DNA of 38,186 nucleotides from Chthoniobacterales bacterium (GCA_018883245.1 VEQL01000024.1:1-38186); one strand, 5' to 3'; numbered from the stretch's first letter, positions 6,893-16,241 are shown. The notes: generated from the sequence alone by a model not told the origin. Made by a program: numbers and translations.

Positions 6893-6921
6893 TTGCACCG
6901 CGGGGCAGATGGCCGTATTAG
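6893..6921 (+). promoter_or_regulatory. Predicted speA promoter
   Basis: TTGCAC (6893-6898), a 17-base spacer and TATTAG (6916-6921) stand immediately before speA. The expected transcription start near 6928 leaves a leader of only about seven bases before the ATG at 6935. The box also shows that an apparent upstream in-frame TTG start at 6893 lies inside the -35 element and is not the real start. Confidence 0.6.
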
Positions 6922-6934
6922 CGCGCTCGCGAAA

Positions 6935-8881
6935 ATGAAAGATTGGGACGTTTCCTCGGCGCTGGCGCTCTACAATGTGGAGAGGTGGGGCGCGCCTTAT
7001 TTCTCCGTCAATGCCCAAGGCCACGTGGTGGTGCGGCCGGACGGCGAGGCCGGCCACGAGATCGACATGATGGAATTGCTGGAAGAAGCGCGGTCGCGCG
7101 GGCTGGCGTTTCCCCTGACCCTGCGTTTCCAGGATCTGCTGCGCCATCGCGTCCGCACGGTCAACCAGGCTTTCGCCGAAGCCATCGCCGGCGCGGGCTA
7201 CGGCAATGTTTACCGCGGTGTTTTCCCGATCAAAGTCAACCAGCTGCGCGAAGTGGTGGAGGAAATCGTCGAGGCGGGAGCCGAATTCCATTTCGGGCTG
7301 GAGGCGGGCAGCAAGCCCGAACTTCTCGCCGCGCTATCCATCCACACCGACCCCGAAAGCCTGATCATTTGCAACGGTTACAAGGATGCCGACTACGTCC
7401 GCACGGCGATGCTTGGCCGCAAGCTCGGCAAGCGCCTGGTCATGGTCGTGGAAAAAATCGAGGAACTCGGGCAGGTGCTGTCGATCGCCCGCGAGATGGG
7501 TGTCGAGCCGTGGATCGGGGCGCGCGTGCGCCTCGCGACAAAGGGTGCGGGCAAATGGGCGACCAGCGGCGGCGAGGATGCCAAATTCGGGTTGTCCACC
7601 GCGGAACTGGTCGGCGCGAGCGAGTTGCTCCACCGCGAAGGCATGGCGCATTGTCTCAAACTCGTCCATTTTCACGTCGGGTCGCAGATCCCCGATATCG
7701 GCACGATCAAGCGCGCGGTGCGCGAGGCGGCGAGGTTTTACGCCAAGCTGCAGAAGCTCGGGCACGAACTCGGCTACCTCGACGTCGGTGGCGGACTGGG
7801 TATCGACTACGACGGCTCGCGCACCACCTTCGACAGCTCGGTGAACTACACGCTCCACGAATACGCCCGCGACGTCGTGGCGGCAGTGCAGGAAGTCTGC
7901 GGTGAGGAAAAGGTCGCGCATCCGGTGCTCGTGAGCGAAAGCGGCCGCGCCATCGCGGCGCACCATTCCGTGCTCGTCGTCGAGGCCTTCGGGGCCATCG
8001 AGAAAGTTTCGCGCGGACCCGAGGTGGCCGCGCAACCGGGCGATCCGCCCGTGGTGCAGGACATCCTCGACATTTATTCCTCGCTCGGAAGCAAGCACCG
8101 CCTGGAAAGTCTCCATGACGCGCAGGAGATACGCGAGAAAGCCGACTCCATGTTTTCGCTCGGCCTGCTCGAGCTTCCCGCCAAGGCCAAGGTCGAGACC
8201 GTCTATTGGCGCATCGCCGCGAAGATCGTCGAACTCTTCCGCGGCATGCGCTACGTGCCCGAGGAAGTCAAAGACCTCGAAACGTCGCTCGGCGACCAGT
8301 TTCTCTGCAACTTCTCCGTCTTCCAGTCGCTGCTCGACCACTGGGCGCTGGGGCAGCTCTTTCCCGTCATGCCGCTCCACCGGCTCAAGGAGGCGCCGGA
8401 CCGCCAGGCCACGCTGGTGGACATCACGTGCGACTCCGACGGCAAGGTCTCGCGCTTCATCGACCTGCAGGACGTCAAACCGACCCTGCCGCTGCATCAT
8501 CCCGAGGAAGGCAAGCCGTATTACCTCGGGTTTTTTCTCGCCGGCGCCTACCAGGATATCATGGGCGACATGCACAATCTTTTCGGGCGGGTCAACGAGA
8601 TGCACATCTTCCTCGATGAGGACGAGGACAGCGGCTACTACATCGAGGAAATCATCGGCGGCAACACCATCGGCAACGTCCTCGCGCTCACGCAGTGGGA
8701 AAAAAGCGAACTCACACGCCGTATGAAGGTGCAGGTCGATGCGGCGATCAAAGAAGACCGCCTCAAGCCCAACGAGGCCATGAGGCTCTTCAACGACTAC
8801 GAAAAGGCGCTCGACGGCTACACTTATCTCAACTGCTTCCCCGCGCCGGCTGCGACCAACGGGTCGAACGGCGCAAGCTGA
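6935..8881 (+). CDS. speA: Biosynthetic arginine decarboxylase
   Basis: A 648-residue enzyme, close to E. coli SpeA (658), that converts arginine to agmatine and CO2, the first step of polyamine synthesis by the agmatine route. It begins with the family N-terminal segment ALYNVERWGAPYFSVN. The PLP-binding Lys100 is in VFPIKVNQ, the alanine-racemase-like barrel includes FHFGLEAGSKPE and KLVHFHVGSQIPD, the glycine loop reads LDVGGGLGIDYDG, and the C-terminal part has the acidic MHIFLDEDEDSGYYIEEIIGG segment. It is followed after 81 bases by the ATP-grasp/Alpha-E/transglutaminase genes on the same strand. No agmatinase or agmatine deiminase gene is visible in the window. Confidence 0.96.
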   Translation: MKDWDVSSALALYNVERWGAPYFSVNAQGHVVVRPDGEAGHEIDMMELLEEARSRGLAFPLTLRFQDLLRHRVRTVNQAFAEAIAGAGYGNVYRGVFPIKVNQLREVVEEIVEAGAEFHFGLEAGSKPELLAALSIHTDPESLIICNGYKDADYVRTAMLGRKLGKRLVMVVEKIEELGQVLSIAREMGVEPWIGARVRLATKGAGKWATSGGEDAKFGLSTAELVGASELLHREGMAHCLKLVHFHVGSQIPDIGTIKRAVREAARFYAKLQKLGHELGYLDVGGGLGIDYDGSRTTFDSSVNYTLHEYARDVVAAVQEVCGEEKVAHPVLVSESGRAIAAHHSVLVVEAFGAIEKVSRGPEVAAQPGDPPVVQDILDIYSSLGSKHRLESLHDAQEIREKADSMFSLGLLELPAKAKVETVYWRIAAKIVELFRGMRYVPEEVKDLETSLGDQFLCNFSVFQSLLDHWALGQLFPVMPLHRLKEAPDRQATLVDITCDSDGKVSRFIDLQDVKPTLPLHHPEEGKPYYLGFFLAGAYQDIMGDMHNLFGRVNEMHIFLDEDEDSGYYIEEIIGGNTIGNVLALTQWEKSELTRRMKVQVDAAIKEDRLKPNEAMRLFNDYEKALDGYTYLNCFPAPAATNGSNGAS

Positions 8882-8962
8882 CATTCTTTTATCGCGCGAT
8901 TTCCCCGGCCTGTCTGCCGCTTGGGCAAACTTTCTGGCACGGCATTTGCTCCAGTGACGGGA

Positions 8963-10432
8963 ATGCCGGGATTGTTCAACCGTTACCAGACCTCCGGTTT
9001 TTTCGACGAGGTATTCACCCCGACGTCGAGTCCCCGCCCGCATTACCGCGCTCTGCTTTCGCGTGTCGGCAGCTTGCAGCCATCCGAATACTCCGCGCTG
9101 CAAAATGCCGTGGATGCCGCCTTTCTCCGCATGGGAGTGACTTTCACCGTTTACGGTGACGAGCAGGGCACCGAGCGGATTTTCCCGTTCGACTTGATGC
9201 CGCGGATCATCCCGCACAGCGAATGGCAGCACATCGAGACGGGACTGATCCAGCGCATCACGGCTCTCAACCTTTTTCTCAACGATATCTACCACGGGCA
9301 GAAAATTCTCGCCGACAAGGTGGTGCCGGCCGAGTTGGTCGTGTCGGCGGCCCACTATCGTCCGGAATTCCGCGGGGTTCGCGTCCCCCGAGGTGTCTAT
9401 ATCCACATCTGCGGCACCGATCTCGTGCGCGATGACCGGGGCCGTTATTTCGTCCTCGAGGACAACGGGCGCTGCCCGTCCGGCGCGTCCTACATGCTCG
9501 AGAACCGGAATGCGATGAAGCGGGCGTTCCCGGCTCTCTTCCAGTCTTTGCCGGTCCGCCCGGTTGATTCCTACGGGACCATGTTGCGCGAAACCCTTGC
9601 GCACCTCGCGCCGCGGGGCGTGGCGGACCCGGTGATCGTTGTGCTCACACCCGGGGTGCACAATAGCGCCTACTTCGAACATTGTTATCTCGCGCGCCAG
9701 ATGGGCGTGCCGATCGTCGAGGGGCGCGACCTCATCGTGCGAGGGGAACGCGTTTTCATGCGGACCACGAAAGGTCTGTGCCAGGTGCATGTCATTTATC
9801 GGCGTATCGACGATGATTTTCTGGATCCCTTGGTGTTTCGCCCCGACTCGATGCTGGGTGTTCCCGGTATCGCAAGCGCTTACCGGCGCGGCCACGTGGC
9901 ATTGGCCAACGCCATCGGCACCGGAGTCGCCGACGACAAGGCTGTTTATGCCCTCGTCCCCAAAATCATCAAATATTACCTCGATCAGGATCCGATCCTG
10001 CCGAACGTGAAGACCTACTTGGGCGTCAACAAGCGCGACTGTTCGCACATGCTTGCGAATCTCGACAAACTCGTGGTCAAGGCGGTGAACGAGTCCGGTG
10101 GTTACGGGATGCTCATGGGTCCGAAAGCCTCGAAGAAGCAGCGCGAGGAATTTGCCGTTCGCATAAGGAAAAACCCGCGCAACTATATCGCACAGCCCGT
10201 CTTGAATCTCTCTCGTCACCCGGTTTTCGTGGGGCAAGGATTCGAAGGCCGGCATGTCGATCTGCGCCCGTATGTGCTCTACGGAGACCGCGTTCGCGTG
10301 GTTCCGGGAGGGCTCACACGCGTCGCGCTCAGAAAGGGTTCCCTTGTAGTGAACTCCTCGCAGGGAGGCGGCAGCAAGGACACTTGGGTGCTTTGGGATG
10401 ACCAAAAAAACCAAGCTCTGGAGGATCGTTGA
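8963..10432 (+). CDS. Circularly permuted ATP-grasp ligase (type 2)
   Basis: A 489-residue protein of the circularly permuted ATP-grasp group (former DUF404/DUF407). Recognisable segments are [60 protein letters not shown], the ISRLD-equivalent [17 protein letters not shown], and the nucleotide-binding [17 protein letters not shown]. Comparative genomics predicts that these enzymes are amide-bond or peptide ligases acting with Alpha-E and transglutaminase-like partners, which is exactly the gene order here; the substrate is unknown. The ATG at 8963 ([10 protein letters not shown]) was preferred to a TTG at 8921 because it matches the family start. The stop overlaps the region just before the next gene, indicating an operon. 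Confidence 0.92.
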   Translation: MPGLFNRYQTSGFFDEVFTPTSSPRPHYRALLSRVGSLQPSEYSALQNAVDAAFLRMGVTFTVYGDEQGTERIFPFDLMPRIIPHSEWQHIETGLIQRITALNLFLNDIYHGQKILADKVVPAELVVSAAHYRPEFRGVRVPRGVYIHICGTDLVRDDRGRYFVLEDNGRCPSGASYMLENRNAMKRAFPALFQSLPVRPVDSYGTMLRETLAHLAPRGVADPVIVVLTPGVHNSAYFEHCYLARQMGVPIVEGRDLIVRGERVFMRTTKGLCQVHVIYRRIDDDFLDPLVFRPDSMLGVPGIASAYRRGHVALANAIGTGVADDKAVYALVPKIIKYYLDQDPILPNVKTYLGVNKRDCSHMLANLDKLVVKAVNESGGYGMLMGPKASKKQREEFAVRIRKNPRNYIAQPVLNLSRHPVFVGQGFEGRHVDLRPYVLYGDRVRVVPGGLTRVALRKGSLVVNSSQGGGSKDTWVLWDDQKNQALEDR

Positions 10433-10434
10433 CC

Positions 10435-11475
10435 ATGCTCAGCCGTGTTGCCGACAGCATTTACTGGATGGCGCGTTATATGGAGCGCGCGGAAAACACA
10501 GCCAGGCTTCTTGTTTCAACCCGGGACCTGCTCTTGGACGCAGGATCCGAAGGCACCAGCCAAGAGCGGCTCTGGGGCGCGATCCTGTCCGCGACCGGCG
10601 ATGAAGAGGGATACTTCGCGCTTTATCGCAGGATCAAGGGCCGCGACGTGGCATCGTATCTCACTCTCAGCCGGGAGAACCCGAACTCCATCGTCGGCAA
10701 CGTCCAAGCCGCGCGCGAAAATGCGCGGACGGTGCGCGATCAGATTTCCGACGAGCTCTGGGAGTGCATCAACGGTTTGAAAATCTGGTTCGAGTCCGTC
10801 GCAGGCCGGGCAGAGAGTCGCAACCAGACAGTGGCTTTCCACGAACGCGTCCTGCTTGGCTGCTACCATTTCCAGGGCGTGGCCGCCTCCACCACACCGC
10901 GGGGTGAGTCGTGGCACTTCCTGCGTTTGGGGACCTGCCTTGAGCGGGCGGATCAAACGTCCAGATTGCTCGATACTTGCTCGGGTCTCTCCCGTGAGAT
11001 GCCGCCGCATCCCGATGCGCAGCCGCTGCGCTGGGCCGCGCTCCTTCGCTCTTGCTCGGCTTGGCACGCCTTCCAGACGCGCAGCAGCAAGCTCGACCCT
11101 TGCAAGATTGCGGAATACTTGCTGCTCGACGAAACATTCCCCCGCTCCGTCGCATACTGCGTGCGGGAAGTGAAATCGGCTCTTCGATCTCTCTACGGCC
11201 ACGAGATCCGCGGTGCTGCCATGCCCGATCCGGTGCGCCGCGCGGGACGCCTGCATGCGGACCTCGCTTACGCGGAGATCGGCGAAATCCTCGAGCGGGG
11301 ATTGCATGATTACATCGACGACCTCCAGACACGCATGATCCGGATCGGCGACTCGATTTTCCGCGCCTTCGTCCTCTATGCCGATCTTACACCCGTCGGG
11401 GTTCCGGAGATGATTGCCGGACCGCTCAGCAATGTCTCCGGCGGAGACTTTGCGGAGCACCAGTCGCAACAGTAG
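10435..11475 (+). CDS. Alpha-E domain protein
   Basis: A 346-residue, largely helical protein of the Alpha-E family (former DUF403). It begins MLSRVADSIYWMARYMERAENTARLL, the family hallmark with its conserved Trp, Arg and Glu, and later contains FLRLGTCLERADQTSRLLD, a second ERA(D/E)-type helix. Alpha-E proteins occur with circularly permuted ATP-grasp ligases and transglutaminase-like proteins and are proposed to assist peptide ligation; no biochemistry is settled. The ATG at 10435 lies ten bases after a strong GGAGG (10420-10424), better spaced than the TTG at 10429. It follows the ATP-grasp stop by two bases, so the genes should be co-transcribed. Confidence 0.93.
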   Translation: MLSRVADSIYWMARYMERAENTARLLVSTRDLLLDAGSEGTSQERLWGAILSATGDEEGYFALYRRIKGRDVASYLTLSRENPNSIVGNVQAARENARTVRDQISDELWECINGLKIWFESVAGRAESRNQTVAFHERVLLGCYHFQGVAASTTPRGESWHFLRLGTCLERADQTSRLLDTCSGLSREMPPHPDAQPLRWAALLRSCSAWHAFQTRSSKLDPCKIAEYLLLDETFPRSVAYCVREVKSALRSLYGHEIRGAAMPDPVRRAGRLHADLAYAEIGEILERGLHDYIDDLQTRMIRIGDSIFRAFVLYADLTPVGVPEMIAGPLSNVSGGDFAEHQSQQ

Positions 11476-11494
11476 GATCCCGCTTCACGCTGCC

Positions 11495-12340
11495 ATGAGA
11501 CTCAAGGTCTTTCACCGCACCAGCTACAGCTACCGCACTCCGGTGACCGACAGTTTCAACGAACTGCGCCTGCGGCCGGCCACGGAGGACAGGCATCGCC
11601 TCGAGTTCTTTTTGCTGCAGGTCAATCCTCCCGCGCAGTTGAGGCATTTCCGCGACAATTGGCTCAACTACGTGCACTATTTTGAGCTGCCGGAAGCGCA
11701 TTCCTCGCTTGTCATAGAAGCGCAGTCGACTGTCAACACGACCAATCCGTATGCCGACGGATTGCCGACCGGCGCGAGCCTCGGCTCCCTCAAGCAGGGA
11801 CTCGACGACATAATGGCGCCGTTCATCGGCGACAGCCGCTTTGTGGAGGTGTCCCCGGAAGCTTGGCGTCTGGGGATTGATATCCGCGACGGCCGCGATG
11901 ATGTCTTCGAGATTGCAGAAAATGTCATGCACTACATTTTCCGAGAGTGGAGGTATGCGCCGAGCACTACCACCGCGGCCACACACATGAACGAAGTTCT
12001 GCAGAAGCGATGCGGCGTTTGCCAGGACTTCACGCACGTCATGATCGGTATCTGCCGTTCGCTCGGAATCCCTGCGCGCTATGTAAGCGGCTATCTCTAC
12101 AACGGTCCGCAAGCCAATCTCCGGGGCGCCGAGGCGTCCCACGCATGGTGCGAGGTTTATATTCCCGGCCGCGGCTGGTATGGACTCGATCCGACCAATG
12201 ACACCAGGGCGGACGAGCGGCATGTCAAAATCGCCACGGGCAGGGACTACCTCGATGCCGCGCCGGTAAGCGGCAACTTCAGCGGCCCACCCGGCGCGAC
12301 GGCTGCTCTCGATGTCGAAGTCGAGGTGAGAATGGCGTGA
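11495..12340 (+). CDS. Transglutaminase-like protein of the ATP-grasp/Alpha-E module
   Basis: A 281-residue cytoplasmic protein (no signal peptide) with an N-terminal beta domain (MRLKVFHRTSYSYRTPV) and a transglutaminase core. The catalytic triad is visible: Cys176 in CGVCQDFTHVMI, His216 in ASHAWCEVY, and Asp232 in YGLDPTND. Such proteins are papain-fold enzymes that may act as peptidases or acyl-transfer enzymes. Its place as third gene, 19 bases after the Alpha-E stop, supports a shared pathway in which the ligase forms an amide bond and this enzyme hydrolyses or transfers it; that division of labour is inference. A longer start at 11414 would overlap the Alpha-E gene and is not supported by homology. 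Confidence 0.93.
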   Translation: MRLKVFHRTSYSYRTPVTDSFNELRLRPATEDRHRLEFFLLQVNPPAQLRHFRDNWLNYVHYFELPEAHSSLVIEAQSTVNTTNPYADGLPTGASLGSLKQGLDDIMAPFIGDSRFVEVSPEAWRLGIDIRDGRDDVFEIAENVMHYIFREWRYAPSTTTAATHMNEVLQKRCGVCQDFTHVMIGICRSLGIPARYVSGYLYNGPQANLRGAEASHAWCEVYIPGRGWYGLDPTNDTRADERHVKIATGRDYLDAAPVSGNFSGPPGATAALDVEVEVRMA

Positions 12341-12449
12341 GGGCCGGCCGACACGTTTCTTGCCGCTGCGAGGTCTTTGCTTTAAGACTCGTCGGTATCT
12401 TTGCCGGCTTTCCGCGGCATGATCCGGTCTCGATAACACACATCCTCGC

Positions 12450-12947
12450 ATGAAAACCAAAGTTCCGCTGGTGGGAGTCGTGATGGGAAGCAAGTCCGAC
12501 TGGGAAACGCTCAAGCATGCGTCGGACATTCTCGATCAGTTGGGGATCGGCCACGAAAACCGCGTGGTTTCCGCGCACCGCACGCCCGACGTGATGGCGG
12601 ATTACGCCAAGGAGGCTGCCGGTCGCGGATTGCGCGTCATCATCGCGGGCGCGGGCGGTGCCGCCCATTTGCCGGGCATGATTGCCGCGCACACGGAATT
12701 GCCCGTGCTCGGCGTGCCGGTGCAAAGCCGTGCCTTGAGCGGTCTGGACTCGCTGCTTTCCATCGTGCAGATGCCGTCGGGGATTCCCGTCGGCACCCTG
12801 GCGATCGGCAATGCGGGGGCCGCGAACGCCGCGCTCCTCGCGGCGGCGATTCTCTCGCTCTCGGACGAAAAAATCCGGGCGTCTCTCCGCGAATACCGCG
12901 CCGCGCAGACCGCCGCGACGCGGGAGTCCGACACACTGCCGCAATGA
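12450..12947 (+). CDS. purE: N5-carboxyaminoimidazole ribonucleotide mutase
   Basis: A 165-residue class I PurE that moves the carboxyl group from N5-CAIR to CAIR in de novo purine synthesis. The start [17 protein letters not shown] contains the Ser-Asp substrate loop, SAHRTPD holds the catalytic His, and [13 protein letters not shown] and [12 protein letters not shown] are the other conserved loops. Class I PurE works with PurK, which follows with an ATGA overlap. The 109 bases upstream show no promoter I would defend. Confidence 0.97.
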   Translation: MKTKVPLVGVVMGSKSDWETLKHASDILDQLGIGHENRVVSAHRTPDVMADYAKEAAGRGLRVIIAGAGGAAHLPGMIAAHTELPVLGVPVQSRALSGLDSLLSIVQMPSGIPVGTLAIGNAGAANAALLAAAILSLSDEKIRASLREYRAAQTAATRESDTLPQ

Positions 12948-14080
12948 GCCGCGTTTACGGCCCCGGAAGCAGGATCGGGGTGATGGGCGGCGGCCAGCTC
13001 GGCCGCATGTTTGCGATCGCCGCCCGCCGGATGGGTTATCGCATCCACATCTTCGTCCCCGAGACGGATTCCCCGGCCGGCCAAGTCGCGGATGTCGAGG
13101 TCTCGTGCGACTACGGCGACGAGCGGGCGGTGCGCGAATTCGCCCGCGGGGTGGATGTTGTCACCTTCGAGTTTGAAAATATCCCCTTGCAGACAATCCG
13201 CTGGGTGGAAGCCGAGTGCGAAGTGAGGCCCCGCGGCGAGGTCCTGCACATCACGCAGAACCGCATGCGCGAAAAAGAGTTTCTCGCGCAAAACGGTTTT
13301 CCTTTGCCGGTCTGGAGCGCGGTGACGACTGAATCGGACTTGAAATGCGCGCTCGAACGAACCGGGTATCCGGCCGTGCTCAAGACCGCATCTTTCGGTT
13401 ACGACGGCAAAGGCCAAAGAAAGCTTCTGTCTCCGGAGGATCTCCACGGCCTGGATTTGTCCGGCGGACCGTTCGTTCTCGAGGCGTTCGTTCCTTTTGT
13501 CGCGGAAATCTCGGTTGTCGTGGCCCGCGGTGTCGATGGCCGGGCCGTGGCCTATCCGGTGTGCGAGAACGTCCACAGCCGCCACATTCTCGACGTGACG
13601 ATCGTTCCGGCGAGAATCCCCGGCGATGTCGCGCGACGCGCGGCGGAACTTGCCGTGAATATCGCGCACCGTCTCGAATTGACCGGAGTGATGGCAGTCG
13701 AAATGTTCCTGATGGCGGACGGATCGATCCTCGTCAACGAGCTGGCGCCGCGTCCGCACAACTCGGGACATTTTTCATTCGACGCGTGCGTGACCGGACA
13801 GTTCGAGCAGCAACTCCGCGCGGTCTGCGGATTGCCCCTCGGTTCCACGGACCTCCTGCGGCCGTGCGCCATGGCCAACCTGCTGGGCGATTTGTGGGAG
13901 CGCGGGGAACCCGACTGGGCGGCTGCACTCGCCTCCGGCGACGTGAAGCTCCATCTTTACGGCAAAGCGGAGCCCAAGCCCGGGAGAAAAATGGGCCATC
14001 TCGTTGCTTTCGGAGCGACGCCCGATGACGCCGCTGATCGCGTCCGCGCGGCACGCGAGGCGCTTTGCGCCGCACGCTGA
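12944..14080 (+). CDS. purK: N5-carboxyaminoimidazole ribonucleotide synthase
   Basis: A 378-residue ATP-grasp enzyme that carboxylates aminoimidazole ribonucleotide using ATP and bicarbonate. It starts with the family's [21 protein letters not shown] dinucleotide-like loop, followed by FEFENIP, the ATP-grasp segment [16 protein letters not shown], the acidic [14 protein letters not shown], and the active-site [15 protein letters not shown]. The ATG at 12944 overlaps the purE stop (ATGA), a standard coupled purEK operon. Confidence 0.97.
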   Translation: MSRVYGPGSRIGVMGGGQLGRMFAIAARRMGYRIHIFVPETDSPAGQVADVEVSCDYGDERAVREFARGVDVVTFEFENIPLQTIRWVEAECEVRPRGEVLHITQNRMREKEFLAQNGFPLPVWSAVTTESDLKCALERTGYPAVLKTASFGYDGKGQRKLLSPEDLHGLDLSGGPFVLEAFVPFVAEISVVVARGVDGRAVAYPVCENVHSRHILDVTIVPARIPGDVARRAAELAVNIAHRLELTGVMAVEMFLMADGSILVNELAPRPHNSGHFSFDACVTGQFEQQLRAVCGLPLGSTDLLRPCAMANLLGDLWERGEPDWAAALASGDVKLHLYGKAEPKPGRKMGHLVAFGATPDDAADRVRAAREALCAAR

Positions 14081-14093
14081 GGAGTAAGCGCCG

Positions 14094-14786
14094 CTAGAGC
14101 TTCGGGGCGATCATCGCCGCCAGGAGGCTTGCGGTCTGTTCGAAACCGAGCAGACCCGTGTTGAGCACAGCGTGGTAGAGGAGCGGATCGTCGATGTCGC
14201 GATCGAAATTCGACTTCACGTAGCGGCGGCGCCCCTCGTCATGTTCGCGCAGGTATTTGGCCGCGGCTTTGTCATCGAGGCCGAAATGCGACTTGAGGTG
14301 GGCGAGGCGAGTGCTTTCGGGGGCCACAAGACGGACGTGGATGCCGCCCTTGAGCTTGGCCGTGATGATGTTGCCTCCGCGTCCCACGATGATGCAGCGC
14401 CCGATGCGCGCGAGCTTCAGAACCGTGTCGCTCGTATGGTGGAAGATGGTCCACATCGAGGGGTGCAGTCCGAGTAGTTCGCCGACCAGCGCCTTGACGG
14501 TCGTGTCCTTGTCCTCGCTGACATGTGCGGCGATGGCTTGGGGAAGATCCTGATCCTCGAGAACTTTGGCGATGAGGTTCTTGTCGAAAACCGTCCATGG
14601 CTGCGCGTCTTTGGCGCCCCGGGCATCGAGTTTTTCCGCCAGCAGCTGCGCGATGGTTTCCGCCCCCGCCCCCGCTTGGCGCGATATCGTGACGAAGGGC
14701 GGATGGCTGCCGCCGGAAACGGAAGGGCGGTCCTTCTGGCTCAGAAAATAGGCGCGATATTTGGCGAATTGGTCGGTTGCTGGCAT
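14094..14786 (-). CDS. Cytidylate-kinase-like P-loop protein
   Basis: A 230-residue protein of the cytidylate-kinase-like family. The P-loop region reads VTISRQAGAGAETIAQLL (residues 32-49); the FDKNLIAKVLED segment, the GRGGNIITAK loop and VRLVAPESTRLAHL follow the order known for this family, and an Arg-rich lid is present near EHDEGRRRYVKSNFDRDIDDPLLYH. Members are often annotated only by similarity to Cmk; whether they phosphorylate CMP is doubtful, and a separate cmk gene usually exists. The gene stands alone, convergent with purK (13 bases between the ends). Confidence 0.8.
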   Translation of the reverse strand: MPATDQFAKYRAYFLSQKDRPSVSGGSHPPFVTISRQAGAGAETIAQLLAEKLDARGAKDAQPWTVFDKNLIAKVLEDQDLPQAIAAHVSEDKDTTVKALVGELLGLHPSMWTIFHHTSDTVLKLARIGRCIIVGRGGNIITAKLKGGIHVRLVAPESTRLAHLKSHFGLDDKAAAKYLREHDEGRRRYVKSNFDRDIDDPLLYHAVLNTGLLGFEQTASLLAAMIAPKL

Positions 14787-14894
14787 GACTTCAGACTAAC
14801 AGGTTGCCTGCCGAATCCGGAAGAAGGGAATTGCCTCCCTTGACGCGGCATCGTTCCGATTTCGCCGGCAAGCGGGCACCGGCAAGACAAACAC

Positions 14895-16241
14895 CTATTC
14901 TTCGCCGCCACCCTCGTCCCCGCCACCGTCATCCGCACCGCCATCATCTCCCCCTCCGTCTTCGGCGCCCGTGTCCTCGCCCGCATCGCCACCGTCAGCC
15001 CCGGCATCATCCATCCCGTCACCACCGGACTCTTCCGCAGATTCGTCGCCCGCGTCGTCGGATGGCTCATCGGCAGCTTCGCTATCGGCCTGTTCTCCAC
15101 TGTCATCGGCAGACTCCATTGCTTCATCGCCGGCATCCTCGCCGCCGTCGGAGTCTGCGGTCTCCACAGCCTCCTCCTCGCCGCCGGTCTCACCTTCATC
15201 CGCCGTCATGGCCTCCTCTTCCTCGCCCTCGGCCACCTCCTCCTGCTGAGACTCCATTTCGTCGGAGGCTACCTCATCGGCCGGAATCTCGTTGCTCTCC
15301 TCAGCCACGGCATCTTCTTCGGCGTCGGTCATTTCGAACTCATTTTCGTCGAGGTAAGTTTCTTCCTCCGCGACCTCCTCGGCGGAAACCTCGACTGATT
15401 CCTCGTCGTAAACGGCCACATATTCCTCCACCGAACTCCATTCGTAAGTCGTCTCCTCGTAGTATGTCTCGTAGTTCCACGTCGAAGGAGCCGACTCGAT
15501 CATCACCCACTCGTTGCGGCCGGCCGGCGGCATATAGTAAGAATAGCCCGCGATGAGTCCGCCGATCGTGGCGAGCAGATCCAGCGCGTCGGTGAATGCC
15601 GACACGGTGTTGCCCGACCTCGCGATGCGGGCCGATTGACCGCGAATTTTCTGCAGCCCGGCGCTCAGGGCGGGGTCCGATTTGTATTTCGCAGCCAAAG
15701 CCGCGATTTTCTTGTCGAGGGCGGATTGCTGGGCCTTGATCTTGGCGAACCTTGCTTTTTCGGCCGCGGTCAGCTCGCCGCCTTTGGAGCGGCGCGCAGC
15801 CAACGGCGAATAATTCGTCTGCAGTGCAATCACCGCGCCGCCGAGTTGCTTGGCGCCGGCGACGACGTCTTTGTTGTTGGATCCCGTCAAATCCCACGTG
15901 ACCTGCATCTCCGAGACCGCCGCGCGGGCCTGATCGAGGGCTTTGAAAAACTTCGGGTCTTTCGCGGCCAAGCCCGCTTCCGCGTGGTCCAAGGCGTCGT
16001 TGATTTTCTTGAGGGAGAGGAGGAATGGTTTCGCGGAAGGATTCTTCGGCGACAACTTTTCGCCCGCATTGCGCGTTGCCTTCGTGGTGTAGGCCAGTGC
16101 TTTCTGTGCGCTGGTAAGCAAGGCGGCGGCATCCTGCTTGGCCACCGGTTTCGGCTTTGCATCGGCTGCCGTTGCAAGGTTCGGCCAAACCGGAAGACAC
16201 AGGACGATGAAGGAAAAGCGCAGTGCGAGCGGGAGTTTCAC
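14895..16241 (-). CDS. Secreted protein with a 206-residue purely acidic tail
   Basis: A 448-residue protein of unknown function. It has a Sec signal peptide (about 1-26, ending in LATAADA), a Lys/Ala-rich helical region (about 30-225) with coiled-coil character (KARFAKIKAQQSALDKKIAALAAKYK), and a short hydrophobic stretch (ALDLLATIGGLIAGYSYYMPP, about 219-239). A Tyr/Trp/Glu-rich linker (252-300) follows. From residue 243 to the end there is not one Lys, Arg or His; composition shifts from Glu-rich to Asp/Gly-rich towards the C-terminus (GGGDDGGADDGG). The start is GTG at 16239-16241, chosen because it opens the signal peptide. Possible roles are cation binding at the cell surface or matrix, by composition only. 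The antisense Pro/Arg-rich and Ser/Pro-rich open frames across the tail are shadows. Confidence 0.8.
   Translation of the reverse strand: MKLPLALRFSFIVLCLPVWPNLATAADAKPKPVAKQDAAALLTSAQKALAYTTKATRNAGEKLSPKNPSAKPFLLSLKKINDALDHAEAGLAAKDPKFFKALDQARAAVSEMQVTWDLTGSNNKDVVAGAKQLGGAVIALQTNYSPLAARRSKGGELTAAEKARFAKIKAQQSALDKKIAALAAKYKSDPALSAGLQKIRGQSARIARSGNTVSAFTDALDLLATIGGLIAGYSYYMPPAGRNEWVMIESAPSTWNYETYYEETTYEWSSVEEYVAVYDEESVEVSAEEVAEEETYLDENEFEMTDAEEDAVAEESNEIPADEVASDEMESQQEEVAEGEEEEAMTADEGETGGEEEAVETADSDGGEDAGDEAMESADDSGEQADSEAADEPSDDAGDESAEESGGDGMDDAGADGGDAGEDTGAEDGGGDDGGADDGGGDEGGGEE

Noticed and set aside
7334-10414. Open frame of 1026 codons antisense to speA and the ATP-grasp gene
   Set aside because: It is the mirror of two well-supported genes in GC-rich DNA, with no recognisable domain; stop codons are rare on the opposite strand of such genes.
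12341-12449. Hidden peptide gene or riboswitch before purE
   Set aside because: No small open frame with a ribosome site and no purine-riboswitch core could be seen in the 109 bases.
14804-15556. Pro/His/Arg-rich frame (14804-15556) and Ser/Pro-rich frame (14971-15249) across the acidic tail
   Set aside because: These are complements of Glu/Asp/Gly codons; the minus-strand frame has a signal peptide and a continuous domain layout, the plus-strand ones have neither.
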